A stretch of 64,000 bases of DNA from Sporosarcina luteola (GTDB taxonomy: Bacteria > Bacillota > Bacilli > Bacillales_A > Planococcaceae), in assembly GCF_023715585.1 (NCBI RefSeq), contig NZ_JAMBOK010000002.1:124001-188000 (forward strand), read 5' to 3'. The position numbers and the translations under genes are program-made. The notes under the pieces are model-generated. The model was not told where the DNA came from. It did not search any database and saw nothing but the letters and a program-made list of their open reading frames with translations. Below are positions 26,467-35,571 of the stretch, one piece after another (position 1 is the first letter of the stretch; each line of letters opens with the position of its first letter).

Positions 26467-28134
26467 ATGAAGAAGTGGTTATCATTTTTGATGGTGGCAA
26501 TGCTTGCACTTGTTCTTGCGGCATGTACTGCAAACAAGGAAGCGGGCAAGGAGCCTGAAAAACCGGCGGAAAATACGTCGACTGATGAAGGAAAAGAAGA
26601 AGGCAAGAAGGATGAGGACGTTGCCATCGAGAAGACTCTTCTTATGAATAACGGGGAAGAGCCGACTTCGTTCGATCCGTCCATCGGGTTCAACGCAGTA
26701 TCCTGGAGTGCACTTAACAATATCATGGAAGGTCTGACACGTCTTGATAAGGATCATAGAGCGGTCGAGGCGACAGCTGAAAAAATTGATGTCTCCGATG
26801 ACGGGTTGACGTATACATTCACAATCCGTGATGGTGCTAAATGGTCGAATGGCGATCCGGTTGTGGCAGGCGATTTCGTTTTCGCATGGAAGCATATGCT
26901 TAATCCGGAAACAGCGTCTCCGGCAGCATTCCTTGCATACTTCATCGAAGGTGCGGAAGCATACAATAACGGGGAAGGCTCCGCTGATGACATCGCTATC
27001 GAAGCGAAGGATGAAAAGACGTTCGTCGTCAAGTTGACGTCTCCGAACGAAGCATTTTTGAACATCATCACAAACCCAAGCTTCTTCCCGATCAACGAAA
27101 AAGTGGCTTCTGCTGATCCGAATTGGCATACGGAAGCTGCAACTTTCGTAGGGAACGGGCCATTCAAATTGTCCGCATGGAGTCACGATGTAAGTTTTGA
27201 ATTTGAAAAGAACGAACATTACTGGGATGCAGACGCGGTCCAGTTGGATAAAGTCCACTGGGCAATGGTCAACGACGATACGACTGCATATCAAATGTAT
27301 CAAGCAAATGAGTTGGATGTGACAAGCGTTCCATCTGAAATCGCAGACCAAATGAAGGATAGCAAAGAACTACGCATCGACGATCAAGCGGGCTTGTATT
27401 TCTACCGCTTCAACACATCAATGGAACCATTCACGAATAAAAAAATCCGCCAAGCATTCGCATACGCGGTTGATCAAGAGGAAATCGTCAATTTTGTAAC
27501 GAAAAACGGCGAGAAGCCTGCACATGGCTTCGTCACATACGGCTTCATCGGGCCGGACGGGAAAGAATTCCGTGAAACTGTAGGCGACCTCGTCTCCTAC
27601 AACCCGGAAAAAGCGAAACAGCTCTTAGAAGAGGGAATGAAAGAAGAAGGTTATGCTGAACTTCCGAAAGTGACACTTTCTTATTCAACGAGCGAAACGC
27701 ACCAGAATATCGCAATTGCGCTTCAATCGAAATTCAAAGAAGTGCTCGGCGTTGACGCAGCACTTCAAAACGTGGAAAGCGGAGTATTCCTTTCCGAGCA
27801 AAAAGAGTTCAAGTACCAAATGTCCCGTTCCTCGTTCCTGCATGACTATGCAGATCCTGTGAACGCGCTTGAAAGCTTCATCACCGGCTCTTCCATGAAC
27901 CGTACAACATGGTCGAATGCTGAATATGATAAGCTCATTGCGGATATTAAAAACGAAACGGATGAAAATAAACGCTGGGAGTTATTGAAACAGGCAGATA
28001 AGCTTCTCATGGATGAAATGCCTGTCTTCCCACTATACTTCTACAACTCGACATCGCTTGAAAAAGAAGGCGTTTCCGGCATTCTTCGCCACCCTGTCGG
28101 CTATGTCGACTTGAAATACGCAGATAAGAACTAA
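26467..28134 (+). CDS. dppE: Dipeptide-binding lipoprotein DppE
   Basis: Receptor of the Dpp importer, 555 aa. Lipobox LAAC (Cys20), acidic Lys/Glu linker to about residue 55, then SBP family 5 domain: NNGEEPTSFDPSIGFN, FTIRDGAKWSNGDPVVAGDFVFAWK, GNGPFKL, and C-terminal MPVFPLYFYNSTSLEK. GGGGGC precedes the ATG. The ykf genes follow after a weak hairpin and repeat array 5. Confidence 0.93.
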   Translation: MKKWLSFLMVAMLALVLAACTANKEAGKEPEKPAENTSTDEGKEEGKKDEDVAIEKTLLMNNGEEPTSFDPSIGFNAVSWSALNNIMEGLTRLDKDHRAVEATAEKIDVSDDGLTYTFTIRDGAKWSNGDPVVAGDFVFAWKHMLNPETASPAAFLAYFIEGAEAYNNGEGSADDIAIEAKDEKTFVVKLTSPNEAFLNIITNPSFFPINEKVASADPNWHTEAATFVGNGPFKLSAWSHDVSFEFEKNEHYWDADAVQLDKVHWAMVNDDTTAYQMYQANELDVTSVPSEIADQMKDSKELRIDDQAGLYFYRFNTSMEPFTNKKIRQAFAYAVDQEEIVNFVTKNGEKPAHGFVTYGFIGPDGKEFRETVGDLVSYNPEKAKQLLEEGMKEEGYAELPKVTLSYSTSETHQNIAIALQSKFKEVLGVDAALQNVESGVFLSEQKEFKYQMSRSSFLHDYADPVNALESFITGSSMNRTTWSNAEYDKLIADIKNETDENKRWELLKQADKLLMDEMPVFPLYFYNSTSLEKEGVSGILRHPVGYVDLKYADKN

Positions 28135-28143
28135 TGATTGAAC

Positions 28144-28180
28144 AAGTCGCGGTGTCCGTCATGGCGCCGCGACTTTCCAA
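28144..28180 (+). terminator. Weak terminator or attenuating hairpin after dppE
   Basis: AAGTCGCGG (28144-28152) pairs with CCGCGACTT (28167-28175), but only a short T-run follows, so partial read-through into ykfA is likely. Confidence 0.55.
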
Positions 28181-28220
28181 TTGGAGTTCGCGGGGAATCT
28201 AATTAAATGTAAGCAATTAG

Positions 28221-28406
28221 TCGCGCCAAATGCCTTTAGACCATTCATGAACTAGTTGCAGGCGTTATGCGTGAATAAAATGATTTATGCGTGTTTTCGA
28301 GCGTTTATGCTTAACTCCATTGATTTATGCGCGAGAAATGAAATTTATGCGTATTAGAACGGAGTTTTGCGTATTTGAATGATAGTATGCGTAAGTACGA
28401 TGATTT
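28221..28406 (+). repeat. Leader plus ATGCG-type 20-bp repeat array (array 5)
   Basis: Leader TCGCGCCAAATGCCTTTAGA starts at 28221, the same leader that precedes GATAAC-type arrays. Seven units start at 28267, 28287, 28307, 28327, 28347, 28367 and 28387, exactly 20 bp apart. Six begin ATGC (mostly ATGCG) and one TTGCG; most end in TTT. Ends 24 bp before ykfA. Confidence 0.9.
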
Positions 28407-28429
28407 TTGATTGAAAGAGGTGCAGGGAA

Positions 28430-29353
28430 ATGAGAGTACGACCGAAAAGGCTTCAGCAGGGGGATACGATTGGGATTGTCGCGCCGTCGAGCCCGCCGAA
28501 TCAAGAGAATCTTGATCGCTCGCTCGCTTTTCTGGAACAGCTTGGCCTGAAATGGAAATTCGGACAACATGTGAAAAATGGTAACGGCTATTTGGCGGGG
28601 ACGGATGATGAACGGCTGCAGGACTTGGAAGACATGTTCGCGGATTCCTCGATCAGCGGCATCATTTGTGCGGGCGGCGGTTACGGTTCGGCACGATACA
28701 CCGATCGGCTGGATTTGCAGCTGATCCGGGAAAACCCGAAAGTGTTCTGGGGATTCAGCGACATCACCTTCCTCCATACCGCAATCGGTCTCTATTCGGA
28801 TCTAGTCACCTTCCATGGCCCGATGCTTGCTTCATGCGTCGGGAAAGACAGTTTCAGCGAACTGTCCGCAAAAATGTTCCAACAGCTATTCGAGCCGATG
28901 GAACTACATTATACAGACCAAATTTCACCGCTGACAGCAATTGCGGGGGGCAGCGCGCAGGGCGAGCTCGTTGGTGGAAATCTATCATTGCTGACAAATA
29001 CGATTGGTACGAAATTCGAAATCGAAACGAAGGGCAAGCTGCTGTTTATTGAAGATGTCGGCGAGGAACCTTATCGGGTCGATGGGATGCTGAACCAGTT
29101 GCGCATGGCAGGGAAACTTGCTGACGCTGCAGGTATTGTCATTGGCGATTTCTCTGACGTTGAGCCAAAGAAACAACAGAGGACCTTGTCGTTGGATGAA
29201 GTGTTCAACCATTATTTGAGCGGCTTGAATAAGCCGGTTGTGGAGGGCTTCAAGATAGGCCACTGCGAGCCGCATTTCGCGATTCCCCTCGGGGTCGATG
29301 CGAAGCTGGACGCCGATCACAAGACGTTGACGATTTTGCCGGGGGTGGAATGA
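28430..29353 (+). CDS. ykfA: LD-carboxypeptidase, S66 family
   Basis: Cytoplasmic serine peptidase removing the terminal D-Ala from murein tetrapeptides, 307 aa. The nucleophile is Ser110 in WGFSDIT; the Glu in FIEDVGEEPYR and the His in IGHCEPHFAIPLG complete the Ser-Glu-His triad. GAGGTGCAGGG lies ahead of the ATG. First of ykfABCD, which together degrade imported or recycled peptidoglycan peptides. Confidence 0.92.
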   Translation: MRVRPKRLQQGDTIGIVAPSSPPNQENLDRSLAFLEQLGLKWKFGQHVKNGNGYLAGTDDERLQDLEDMFADSSISGIICAGGGYGSARYTDRLDLQLIRENPKVFWGFSDITFLHTAIGLYSDLVTFHGPMLASCVGKDSFSELSAKMFQQLFEPMELHYTDQISPLTAIAGGSAQGELVGGNLSLLTNTIGTKFEIETKGKLLFIEDVGEEPYRVDGMLNQLRMAGKLADAAGIVIGDFSDVEPKKQQRTLSLDEVFNHYLSGLNKPVVEGFKIGHCEPHFAIPLGVDAKLDADHKTLTILPGVE

Positions 29354-30460
29354 ATGCGCATCCTTTCAATCGAAACAATTCCCGTCGCGGTGCCGTTGAC
29401 TAAGCCGTTTAAAACGGCTCTTCGTACCGTGACAACAGCCTATGCAATCTATGTGAAAGTGACCTGTGAAGACGGTCGGACCGGTTGGGGGGAAGCACCC
29501 CCGACCCACGTCATCACGGGCGATTCGCTTGGCAGCATTACATATGCGATTGAAGAGGTTATTGCACCCCTTCTGAAAGGGCAGGATTTACGAAATCGCG
29601 AGGAGATGTTCTGCCTGCTGAAACGGTCGATCGTCCGCAATACAAGTGCGAAGGCCGCTGTCGATATGGCCATCCATGATCTTCTTGGCCAGTTTTCCGG
29701 CATGCCGCTTTACCAATTGCTCGGCGGTTACAGAAGTGAAATTGAAACCGACTTCACGGTCAGTGTAAATGACGCCGCTGAAATGGCAGACGACGCGGAG
29801 CGTTATTTTGCGGACGGTTTCAATGTGTTGAAAGTAAAAGTCGGGATCGGGGAGATTACCGACGATATCGAGAGAATCCGTGCAATCCGGGAAAGGATCG
29901 GGTCAGGTCCGAAAATTCGTCTCGATGCGAACCAAGGGTGGAAACCACAAGAGGCTGTCTTTGCAATCGGCCAGATGGAAGACGCAGGGCTCGACATCGA
30001 ATTGATTGAACAGCCGGTGCCTACGGATGATATCGATGGGCTCCAGTATGTGACGAATCATACGATTACGCCGATCATGGCGGATGAGAGCGTGTTTTCC
30101 GCGAAAGATGCACTCCGTGTGCTGGAGCGGCGGGCAGCGGATTTGATCAATATCAAATTAATGAAATCAGGTGGTATCCACGAGGCACTGAAAATCAATG
30201 CATTGGCTGAGACATACGGTGTCGAATGCATGGTTGGCAGCATGATCGAGACGAAGCTCGGGATCACGGCGGCAGCACATTTTGCTGCAAGCCAGCCGAA
30301 CATTACGAGATTCGATTTTGATGCGCCGCTAATGTTAGCGGAAGATATTGTCGTGGGCGGGATCGTTTATGCCGGAAAGGTCATCCGAATGCCGGAAGGA
30401 CCTGGGCTAGGATTGGATCAGGCGGGAATGGGACTGATCGGGAAGGGGGCAGGACAATGA
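29354..30460 (+). CDS. ykfB: L-Ala-D/L-Glu epimerase
   Basis: Enolase-superfamily racemase that converts L-Ala-D-Glu to L-Ala-L-Glu, 368 aa. VLKVKVG holds the KxK base pair; metal ligands are in LDANQGW, LIEQPV and MADESVF; KLMKSGG holds the opposite-face Lys. The ATG abuts the ykfA stop, indicating coupling. Assignment rests on family motifs plus the ykf context. Confidence 0.93.
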   Translation: MRILSIETIPVAVPLTKPFKTALRTVTTAYAIYVKVTCEDGRTGWGEAPPTHVITGDSLGSITYAIEEVIAPLLKGQDLRNREEMFCLLKRSIVRNTSAKAAVDMAIHDLLGQFSGMPLYQLLGGYRSEIETDFTVSVNDAAEMADDAERYFADGFNVLKVKVGIGEITDDIERIRAIRERIGSGPKIRLDANQGWKPQEAVFAIGQMEDAGLDIELIEQPVPTDDIDGLQYVTNHTITPIMADESVFSAKDALRVLERRAADLINIKLMKSGGIHEALKINALAETYGVECMVGSMIETKLGITAAAHFAASQPNITRFDFDAPLMLAEDIVVGGIVYAGKVIRMPEGPGLGLDQAGMGLIGKGAGQ

Positions 30461-31401
30461 CGGAGTTGACAGTGAATATGTATGCGTGCGCAGTGCCGGT
30501 CGCGACGGTGTGGACTTCGCCGGAATCAGCGCGTGAGCTGGATGCGGATGGTACTTCCAATCCGCTTCATCTGAATAAATGGCTGGAGAAGCTTGCGTAC
30601 GAGGAGCGGCTCGACCTTTGCAATGGTAACCGGGTGCAAACGCAACTGTTATACGGGGAACCGGTCATCGTTGACGAAATTGAAGGTGAATGGGCGAAGG
30701 TGATTGCGGTATGGCAGCCATCGAAGAAAGACGAACGGGGCTACCCGGGGTGGGTGCCGCTAGTTCAATTGAAAAAGGCGACTCCGTTGTCGGAGGCCGG
30801 TGGATTTGTGAGAGTGGCGGTCGCGAAATCACAAGTATGGAATCCGGATGGGACGCCGCACATCATTGTTCCGTTCAATACGGTCCTGCCGCTGACCGAT
30901 GAAAGCGACAATCATTTTCATGTGGAAACGCCGGACGGAGAGGCGTTGCTCCTGAAAACGGATATTGTGCGGGCGGCATCTGTCCATACATTCAAAAAGC
31001 GTAGTGGGGCAGCCGCGGTCGAAGAGGGGCTCGCCTATTTGGATCTTCCGTATTTCTGGGGCGGCATGTCGTCGTACGGCTATGATTGCTCTGGCTTCAC
31101 GTACAATATGCTGAAGGCTTGCGGGCATTTCATCCCACGGGATGCCGGCGATCAAGCGAAAAGCGGTGAGGAAGTGCCGGTGGATAAACCGGAGCGGTGG
31201 GAAAAGGGCGATCTGCTGTTCTTCGCGAATGATGAAGGGAAAGGCAATGTCCGGCACGTCGGATTTTATTATGGAAATGGGCTGCTTCTGCATTCGCCTT
31301 CGACAGGGCAATCGATTGAGCTAGTGAAACTTGAGGGCTCGAAGCTGGAGAAGGATTTGTGTGCAGTCCGCCGGTATGGCAGCGATGAAGGGGGAAAATG
31401 A
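30457..31401 (+). CDS. ykfC: Gamma-D-glutamyl-L-diamino acid endopeptidase, NlpC/P60
   Basis: Cysteine peptidase that cuts the D-Glu to diaminopimelate bond of L-Ala-gamma-D-Glu-DAP. 314 aa: two SH3-like domains (about 1-175) and a C-terminal NlpC/P60 domain with Cys211 in YDCSGFTY and His in VRHVGFYYG. No signal peptide, in line with an intracellular recycling role. Overlaps ykfB by 4 bp. Confidence 0.92.
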   Translation: MTELTVNMYACAVPVATVWTSPESARELDADGTSNPLHLNKWLEKLAYEERLDLCNGNRVQTQLLYGEPVIVDEIEGEWAKVIAVWQPSKKDERGYPGWVPLVQLKKATPLSEAGGFVRVAVAKSQVWNPDGTPHIIVPFNTVLPLTDESDNHFHVETPDGEALLLKTDIVRAASVHTFKKRSGAAAVEEGLAYLDLPYFWGGMSSYGYDCSGFTYNMLKACGHFIPRDAGDQAKSGEEVPVDKPERWEKGDLLFFANDEGKGNVRHVGFYYGNGLLLHSPSTGQSIELVKLEGSKLEKDLCAVRRYGSDEGGK

Positions 31402-32415
31402 ATGGCTGGAGATGTAATTTTATCCGTAAAGGACTTGAAACGCCATTTTGACGTAGGCAAAGGGTTGAAGTTGAAGGCGGTCGATGGCATCAGCTTCGAC
31501 ATTTTAAGAGGGGAGACGTTTGGGCTTGTCGGCGAATCGGGCTGCGGCAAATCGACTGCGGGACGGACGATTCTTGGCCTGTACAACAAAACGGACGGTG
31601 AAGTTCTTTATGAAGGGCGCAGCGTCCATACGATGACCGATAACGAACGCCAACGCTTCCTGAAGAAGATGCAGATGATTTTTCAGGATCCGTACGCCTC
31701 GTTGAATCCACGTTCGACTGTTTACGAAATCATTGCCGAGCCGATGCAGATTCACGGAATGTACAAGTCACAGGCGGAGATGCGGGCGCGTGTGAATGAA
31801 TTGCTAGAAGACGTCGGCTTGAACCGGGATCATGCAAACCGCTATCCCCATGAGTTTTCCGGAGGTCAACGGCAGCGTATCGGGATTGCCCGGTCGCTAG
31901 CGCTCGATCCGGAATTCATTATCGCGGATGAACCGATTTCCGCGCTTGATGTGTCGGTGCAGGCGCAAGTCGTCAAACTGCTTCAGCGGCTGCAACGTGA
32001 GAAGGGATTGACGTATTTGTTCATTGCGCATGATCTATCGATGGTCAAATACATCTCAAGCCGGATCGGCGTCATGTATTTGGGGCATATGGTAGAGCTC
32101 ACGACGAGTTCGCAGTTGTATGACAAACCGTTGCATCCGTATACAGAGGCATTGTTGTCTGCCATCCCGATTCCGGATCCGGATATTGAGGAAGCGCGTG
32201 AACGGATTTTGCTTAAAGGCGAGCTGCCGAGCCCGATCAATCCGCCGTCGGGCTGCGTTTTCCGGACACGCTGTCCGTACGCGATGCCGGTGTGCGGGGA
32301 GCTGAAGCCGAAATGGCTTGAAAAGGAAGAAGGGCATTTTGTCGCCTGTCACTTGCATGACGAGGAAGTGATGAAGCGTTCGGATGCGGTGAAGATTCCA
32401 GTAGGGTCGTCCTGA
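31402..32415 (+). CDS. ykfD: Peptide ABC transporter ATP-binding protein YkfD (OppF type)
   Basis: Probable second ATPase for the Dpp importer. 337 aa; Walker A GESGCGKS, IFQDPYASLNPR, EFSGGQRQRIGIARSL, FIIADEP, IAHDLS, and C-terminal CVFRTRCPYAMPVC typical of the oligopeptide transporter domain. Adjacent to ykfC with no gap and followed by a terminator that overlaps its stop codon. Confidence 0.9.
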   Translation: MAGDVILSVKDLKRHFDVGKGLKLKAVDGISFDILRGETFGLVGESGCGKSTAGRTILGLYNKTDGEVLYEGRSVHTMTDNERQRFLKKMQMIFQDPYASLNPRSTVYEIIAEPMQIHGMYKSQAEMRARVNELLEDVGLNRDHANRYPHEFSGGQRQRIGIARSLALDPEFIIADEPISALDVSVQAQVVKLLQRLQREKGLTYLFIAHDLSMVKYISSRIGVMYLGHMVELTTSSQLYDKPLHPYTEALLSAIPIPDPDIEEARERILLKGELPSPINPPSGCVFRTRCPYAMPVCGELKPKWLEKEEGHFVACHLHDEEVMKRSDAVKIPVGSS

Positions 32416-32436
32416 TCGTTCGGGGCGGCTTTTTTG
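32406..32436 (+). terminator. Terminator of the dpp-ykf locus
   Basis: GTCGTCC (32406-32412) pairs with GGGCGGC (32423-32429) with two G-T pairs, then TTTTTTT. The 5' arm overlaps the end of ykfD. Confidence 0.7.
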
Positions 32437-32466
32437 GTTGCGAAGAAATTTCCAGAGATGCAAGGC

Positions 32467-32605
32467 GGGTCAAAGGTCCTGAAATGATCAAAGCCCATCA
32501 AAACTCGCGCTAAACTGCCCCTGACTCGCTCAAAACCTCCACAAACACGAGCAAACTCCCTATAACTCGCGCATACTCCCTCAAACTTGAGCATAAGTGA
32601 CCTGA
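32467..32605 (+). repeat. Leader plus ACTCGCGC-type 20/21-bp repeat array (array 6)
   Basis: The leader AAAGGTCCTGAAATGATCAA resembles the one of the GATAAC arrays. Units start at 32503, 32524, 32545, 32565 and 32585 (21, 21, 20, 20 bp steps), core ACTCGCGC followed by an A/C-rich tail. Lies between ykfD and the urease promoter. Confidence 0.75.
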
Positions 32606-32720
32606 ACACACACAAATAATTTGGGCAGCCGATAAGGTTTGCTCCGCGGGCTTCTGTATGGGGCAGCCGCCGCCAATGACGACGCGATTCCCAAGAAATA
32701 ACTTCCGGTTTCCGTTAAAG
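32606..32720. other. Non-coding stretch before the urease promoter
   Basis: About 115 bp with two copies of GGGCAGCC, GC-rich in the middle. No start codon with a ribosome site, no recognised RNA fold; I see no assignable function. Confidence 0.3.
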
Positions 32721-32749
32721 TTGCCAAGGAAATTTGGTTATCTTATAAT
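32721..32749 (+). promoter_or_regulatory. Probable sigma-A promoter of the urease operon
   Basis: TTGCCA (32721-32726), exactly 17-bp spacer, perfect TATAAT (32744-32749). It would give a 5' leader of about 190 nt before ureA. Confidence 0.72.
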
Positions 32750-32827
32750 AGTAGTGTTGCAATCCCTCATTTCCCTCTTTCGGCCTGCATCAAGCCAGGT
32801 CCCAATCTATCGGGCGTCTGCCCACAA

Positions 32828-32843
32828 TTGCATGTTCATGCAA
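32828..32843. promoter_or_regulatory. Perfect dyad in the urease leader
   Basis: TTGCATGTTCATGCAA: 7-bp arms and 2-bp centre, about 80 bp downstream of the predicted promoter. It could be a repressor site; further downstream GTCT occurs three times at 32897, 32907 and 32916. Confidence 0.4.
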
Positions 32844-32945
32844 GACACAAGAAAATCGAAAAAATTGAATAGAAGTACCAGACGAAGTAGAATACTGTCT
32901 ATAGTTGTCTAAAATGTCTGATTAAAAATTCGGGGGTGTTTTTCG

Positions 32946-33248
32946 TTGAGGTTATCACCAGTTGAACAGGAAAAACTGATGTTGCATATGGCTGGAGAGC
33001 TTGCCATCAAGCGTAAAGAGCGCGGGGTGAAGTTGAATTATCCCGAGGCTGTGGCTTTTATATGCCATTTTATTATGGAAGGTGCGCGTGACGGAAAGTC
33101 CGTTGGGCAGTTGATGAGTGAAGGTAAGCAGCTGTTGACGGTAGACGATGTGATGGAAGGCGTCGGCGATATGGTGAAAGATGTGCAAGTTGAGTGCACG
33201 TTCCCGGATGGGACAAAGCTGGTCACAGTACATCATCCAATTCAATAA
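32946..33248 (+). CDS. ureA: Urease subunit gamma
   Basis: Smallest structural subunit of nickel urease, 100 aa, usual length for the three-subunit enzyme. [20 protein letters not shown] and the [19 protein letters not shown] stretch are diagnostic. Start is TTG, 8 bases after GGGGGTG. Leads ureABC-EFGD. Confidence 0.96.
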   Translation: MRLSPVEQEKLMLHMAGELAIKRKERGVKLNYPEAVAFICHFIMEGARDGKSVGQLMSEGKQLLTVDDVMEGVGDMVKDVQVECTFPDGTKLVTVHHPIQ

Positions 33249-33265
33249 TAGAGGGGGTTTTTCGT

Positions 33266-33631
33266 TTGAAACCAGGAGAAATCAAACCGGCTGAAGGATG
33301 GATTGAAATTAATGTGGGGCGTGATACGAAGACGGTAAAGGTCGCGAATACAGGCGACCGTCCGATTCAGGTCGGGTCCCATTTTCATTTCATTGAGGTG
33401 AATAAGTTTCTTGAATTCGATCGTGAACAGGCGGTCGGCATGCATTTGAATATTCCTTCCGGGACAGCGGTGCGTTTTGAGCCGGGCGAGGAAAAGGAAG
33501 TGGAACTTGTTGAGTTTGGCGGTCGACGCCATGTGTTCGGTCTGAATAAGTTGACGGAAGGTTCCACTCATAAAAAGGATGAAATTGTCGAGAAGGCGTC
33601 GGATGGCGGATTTAAAGGAGCTGACAGTTAA
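33266..33631 (+). CDS. ureB: Urease subunit beta
   Basis: Structural subunit, 121 aa from the TTG giving (M)[17 protein letters not shown], which sits 8 bases after GAGGGGG; the longer open frame running back into ureA has no ribosome site. Contains [13 protein letters not shown] and the FGLN segment of the family. Adjoins ureC directly. Confidence 0.95.
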   Translation: MKPGEIKPAEGWIEINVGRDTKTVKVANTGDRPIQVGSHFHFIEVNKFLEFDREQAVGMHLNIPSGTAVRFEPGEEKEVELVEFGGRRHVFGLNKLTEGSTHKKDEIVEKASDGGFKGADS

Positions 33632-35347
33632 GTGAGAATTACACACGAGCAGTACGCAAAAATGTTCGGCCCGACTGTGGGCGACAAGGTCCGTTTAGCG
33701 GATACCGATTTATGGATTGAAATCGAAAAAGATTATACGACCTACGGAGACGAAGGTATTTTTGGCGGGGGGAAATCCCTTCGCGTGTCGATGGGGCAGA
33801 ACGGAGAGAAGACTTCCGAAGATGGCGTATTGGATACGGTCATCACGAATGCGACAATCATTGACCATACAGGGATCGTGAAAGCAGACATCGGAATCAG
33901 GAACGGAAGAATCGCCGGTATAGGCAAGGCGGGGAATCCGAATACGATGGACGGCGTCGACCAGGGCATGATCATCGGTGTCGGCACTGAGGTATATGGG
34001 GGCGAAGGTTTGATTGCGACAGCGGGTGCAATCGACACGCACATCCACCTCGTCAGCCCAGAACAGGTGGATGTCGCGTTGAATGCAGGGACAACGACGT
34101 TCATAGGCGGCGGAACAGGGCCTGCGTCTGGTTCCACTGCGACGACGGTGACACCGGGGAAATGGCATCTGCATCGGATGCTTCAGCAGATTGAAGACAT
34201 TCCGTTGAATATCGGTATATTCGGAAAGGGAAGCGCTGCGTTTCCTGCGCCGCTTGTTGAACAGATCCGCGCGGGCGCAATCGGCTTGAAGATCCATGAG
34301 GACTGGGGAGCGACTCCGTCTGCATTGGATCAAAGCTTGACGGTGGCGGATGAATATGACGTTCAGATCGCATTGCACTCCGATACACTGAACGAGGCAG
34401 GATTCGTCGAGGATACGATCGATGCAATCAAGGGACGTGTCATTCACGTTTTCCATACTGAAGGAGCTGGTGGAGGCCATGCGCCTGACCAGTTGAAAAT
34501 GGCTTCACTGCCGAATGTATTGCCGGCATCGACGAATCCAACGAAGCCGTTTACAGTCAATACGATCGATGAGCATATGGACATGCTCATGGTGTGCCAC
34601 CATTTGAAGCGTGACGTGCCGGAAGATGTCGCTTTTGCGGATTCACGCATCCGTCCGGAGACGATTGCTGCTGAGGATATTATGCAGGATGAAGGGATTC
34701 TGAGCATCATGTCATCCGACTCCCAGGCGATGGGCCGGGTTGGGGAAGTGGCAATCCGGACATGGCAGACGGCGGATAAGATGAAGAAACAACGAGGTCC
34801 GCTCCCGCAGGACGAAGAGAAGGACAATGATAACTATCGCGTGAAGCGCTATATTTCAAAATATACGATTAACCCTGCGATCGCCCAAGGGATTTCCCAT
34901 GAAGTCGGTTCGATTGAGGATGGGAAATTGGCGGATATCGTTTTATGGGAACCAGCATTTTTCGGCATCAAAGCGTCGGTTGTCATAAAAGGCGGCATCG
35001 CCGTTTACGCAGCGACAGGTGATCCAAATGCTTCTATTCCGACGCCGCAGCCGTTCATGGGCCGCAGGATGTACGGCTACCATGGACAAGGTCCGCAAAA
35101 CTCCTCAATGACATTCTTGCCGAAGATCGCTGTGGAGGAAGGTCTTCCGGAAGAACTCGGGCTGAAGAAGATGATCGGAACGGTACAAAATTGCCGTAAT
35201 GTGTCAAAAGCGGACATGAAGCATAATAGCGAAATGCCCGTGATCGACGTAGATCCGGAGACATACGAAGTGAAAATCAACGGAGAACTCGCCACATGCG
35301 AACCAGTTGATGTTCTACCTATGGCACAGAGATATTTCCTGTTTTAA
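33632..35347 (+). CDS. ureC: Urease subunit alpha (catalytic, nickel-binding)
   Basis: Hydrolyses urea to ammonia and carbamate. 571 aa starting at a GTG directly after the ureB stop. All active-site residues are present and numbered as in S. pasteurii urease: His137, His139, carbamylated Lys220, His222, His249, His275 and Asp363 around the two nickel ions, and the flap Cys322 with His323. High similarity in these segments supports a Sporosarcina-like host. A GC-rich palindromic repeat follows before ureE. Confidence 0.97.
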   Translation: MRITHEQYAKMFGPTVGDKVRLADTDLWIEIEKDYTTYGDEGIFGGGKSLRVSMGQNGEKTSEDGVLDTVITNATIIDHTGIVKADIGIRNGRIAGIGKAGNPNTMDGVDQGMIIGVGTEVYGGEGLIATAGAIDTHIHLVSPEQVDVALNAGTTTFIGGGTGPASGSTATTVTPGKWHLHRMLQQIEDIPLNIGIFGKGSAAFPAPLVEQIRAGAIGLKIHEDWGATPSALDQSLTVADEYDVQIALHSDTLNEAGFVEDTIDAIKGRVIHVFHTEGAGGGHAPDQLKMASLPNVLPASTNPTKPFTVNTIDEHMDMLMVCHHLKRDVPEDVAFADSRIRPETIAAEDIMQDEGILSIMSSDSQAMGRVGEVAIRTWQTADKMKKQRGPLPQDEEKDNDNYRVKRYISKYTINPAIAQGISHEVGSIEDGKLADIVLWEPAFFGIKASVVIKGGIAVYAATGDPNASIPTPQPFMGRRMYGYHGQGPQNSSMTFLPKIAVEEGLPEELGLKKMIGTVQNCRNVSKADMKHNSEMPVIDVDPETYEVKINGELATCEPVDVLPMAQRYFLF

Positions 35348-35375
35348 TTAGTTTTAATTAGTTTTAATTTATTTA
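35345..35375 (+). repeat. Short direct repeats after ureC
   Basis: The 10-mer TTTTAATTAG occurs twice in tandem, followed by TTTTAATTT (about 35342-35370), just after the ureC stop. Likely slippage product. Confidence 0.5.
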
Positions 35376-35392
35376 TTAATTACGGATTGCTA

Positions 35393-35520
35393 GTTGATTG
35401 AAGTGTAAGGCGGCGACTCCGGCGGGAAAAGCGAGACAGCCGGGACCCCGGAGGGAGCGAAGCGACTGAGGAGGCTTGGCGCTCGCCCGCGGAAAGCGTC
35501 CGCCTGAAACGGAAATCAAC
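35393..35520. repeat. GC-rich 128-bp palindromic element inside the urease operon
   Basis: Ends are the inverted pair GTTGATT (35393-35399) and AATCAAC (35514-35520). Inside, GGCGGCGACTCCGGCGGG and CCCCGGAGGGAGCGAAGCGA can fold, and CGGAAAGCGTCCGCC lies near the right end. GC content is far above the flanks. It resembles a repeat I know from many Bacillaceae intergenic regions; a MITE-like or structured-RNA origin is inferred. Confidence 0.7.
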
Positions 35521-35571
35521 GTTATGTAAAAGCCAATTCTTATGAGTCTTTGCAAAGAAGGAGAATGCAAG

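Noticed and set aside
26482..27351. 289-aa minus-strand frame opposite dppE
   Set aside because: Antisense shadow of dppE, Cys/His/Arg-rich composition typical of reversed coding DNA.
32606..32720. Metal riboswitch upstream of urease
   Set aside because: I could not find the conserved cores of cobalamin, NiCo or other metal riboswitches, and the stretch lies upstream of the best promoter.
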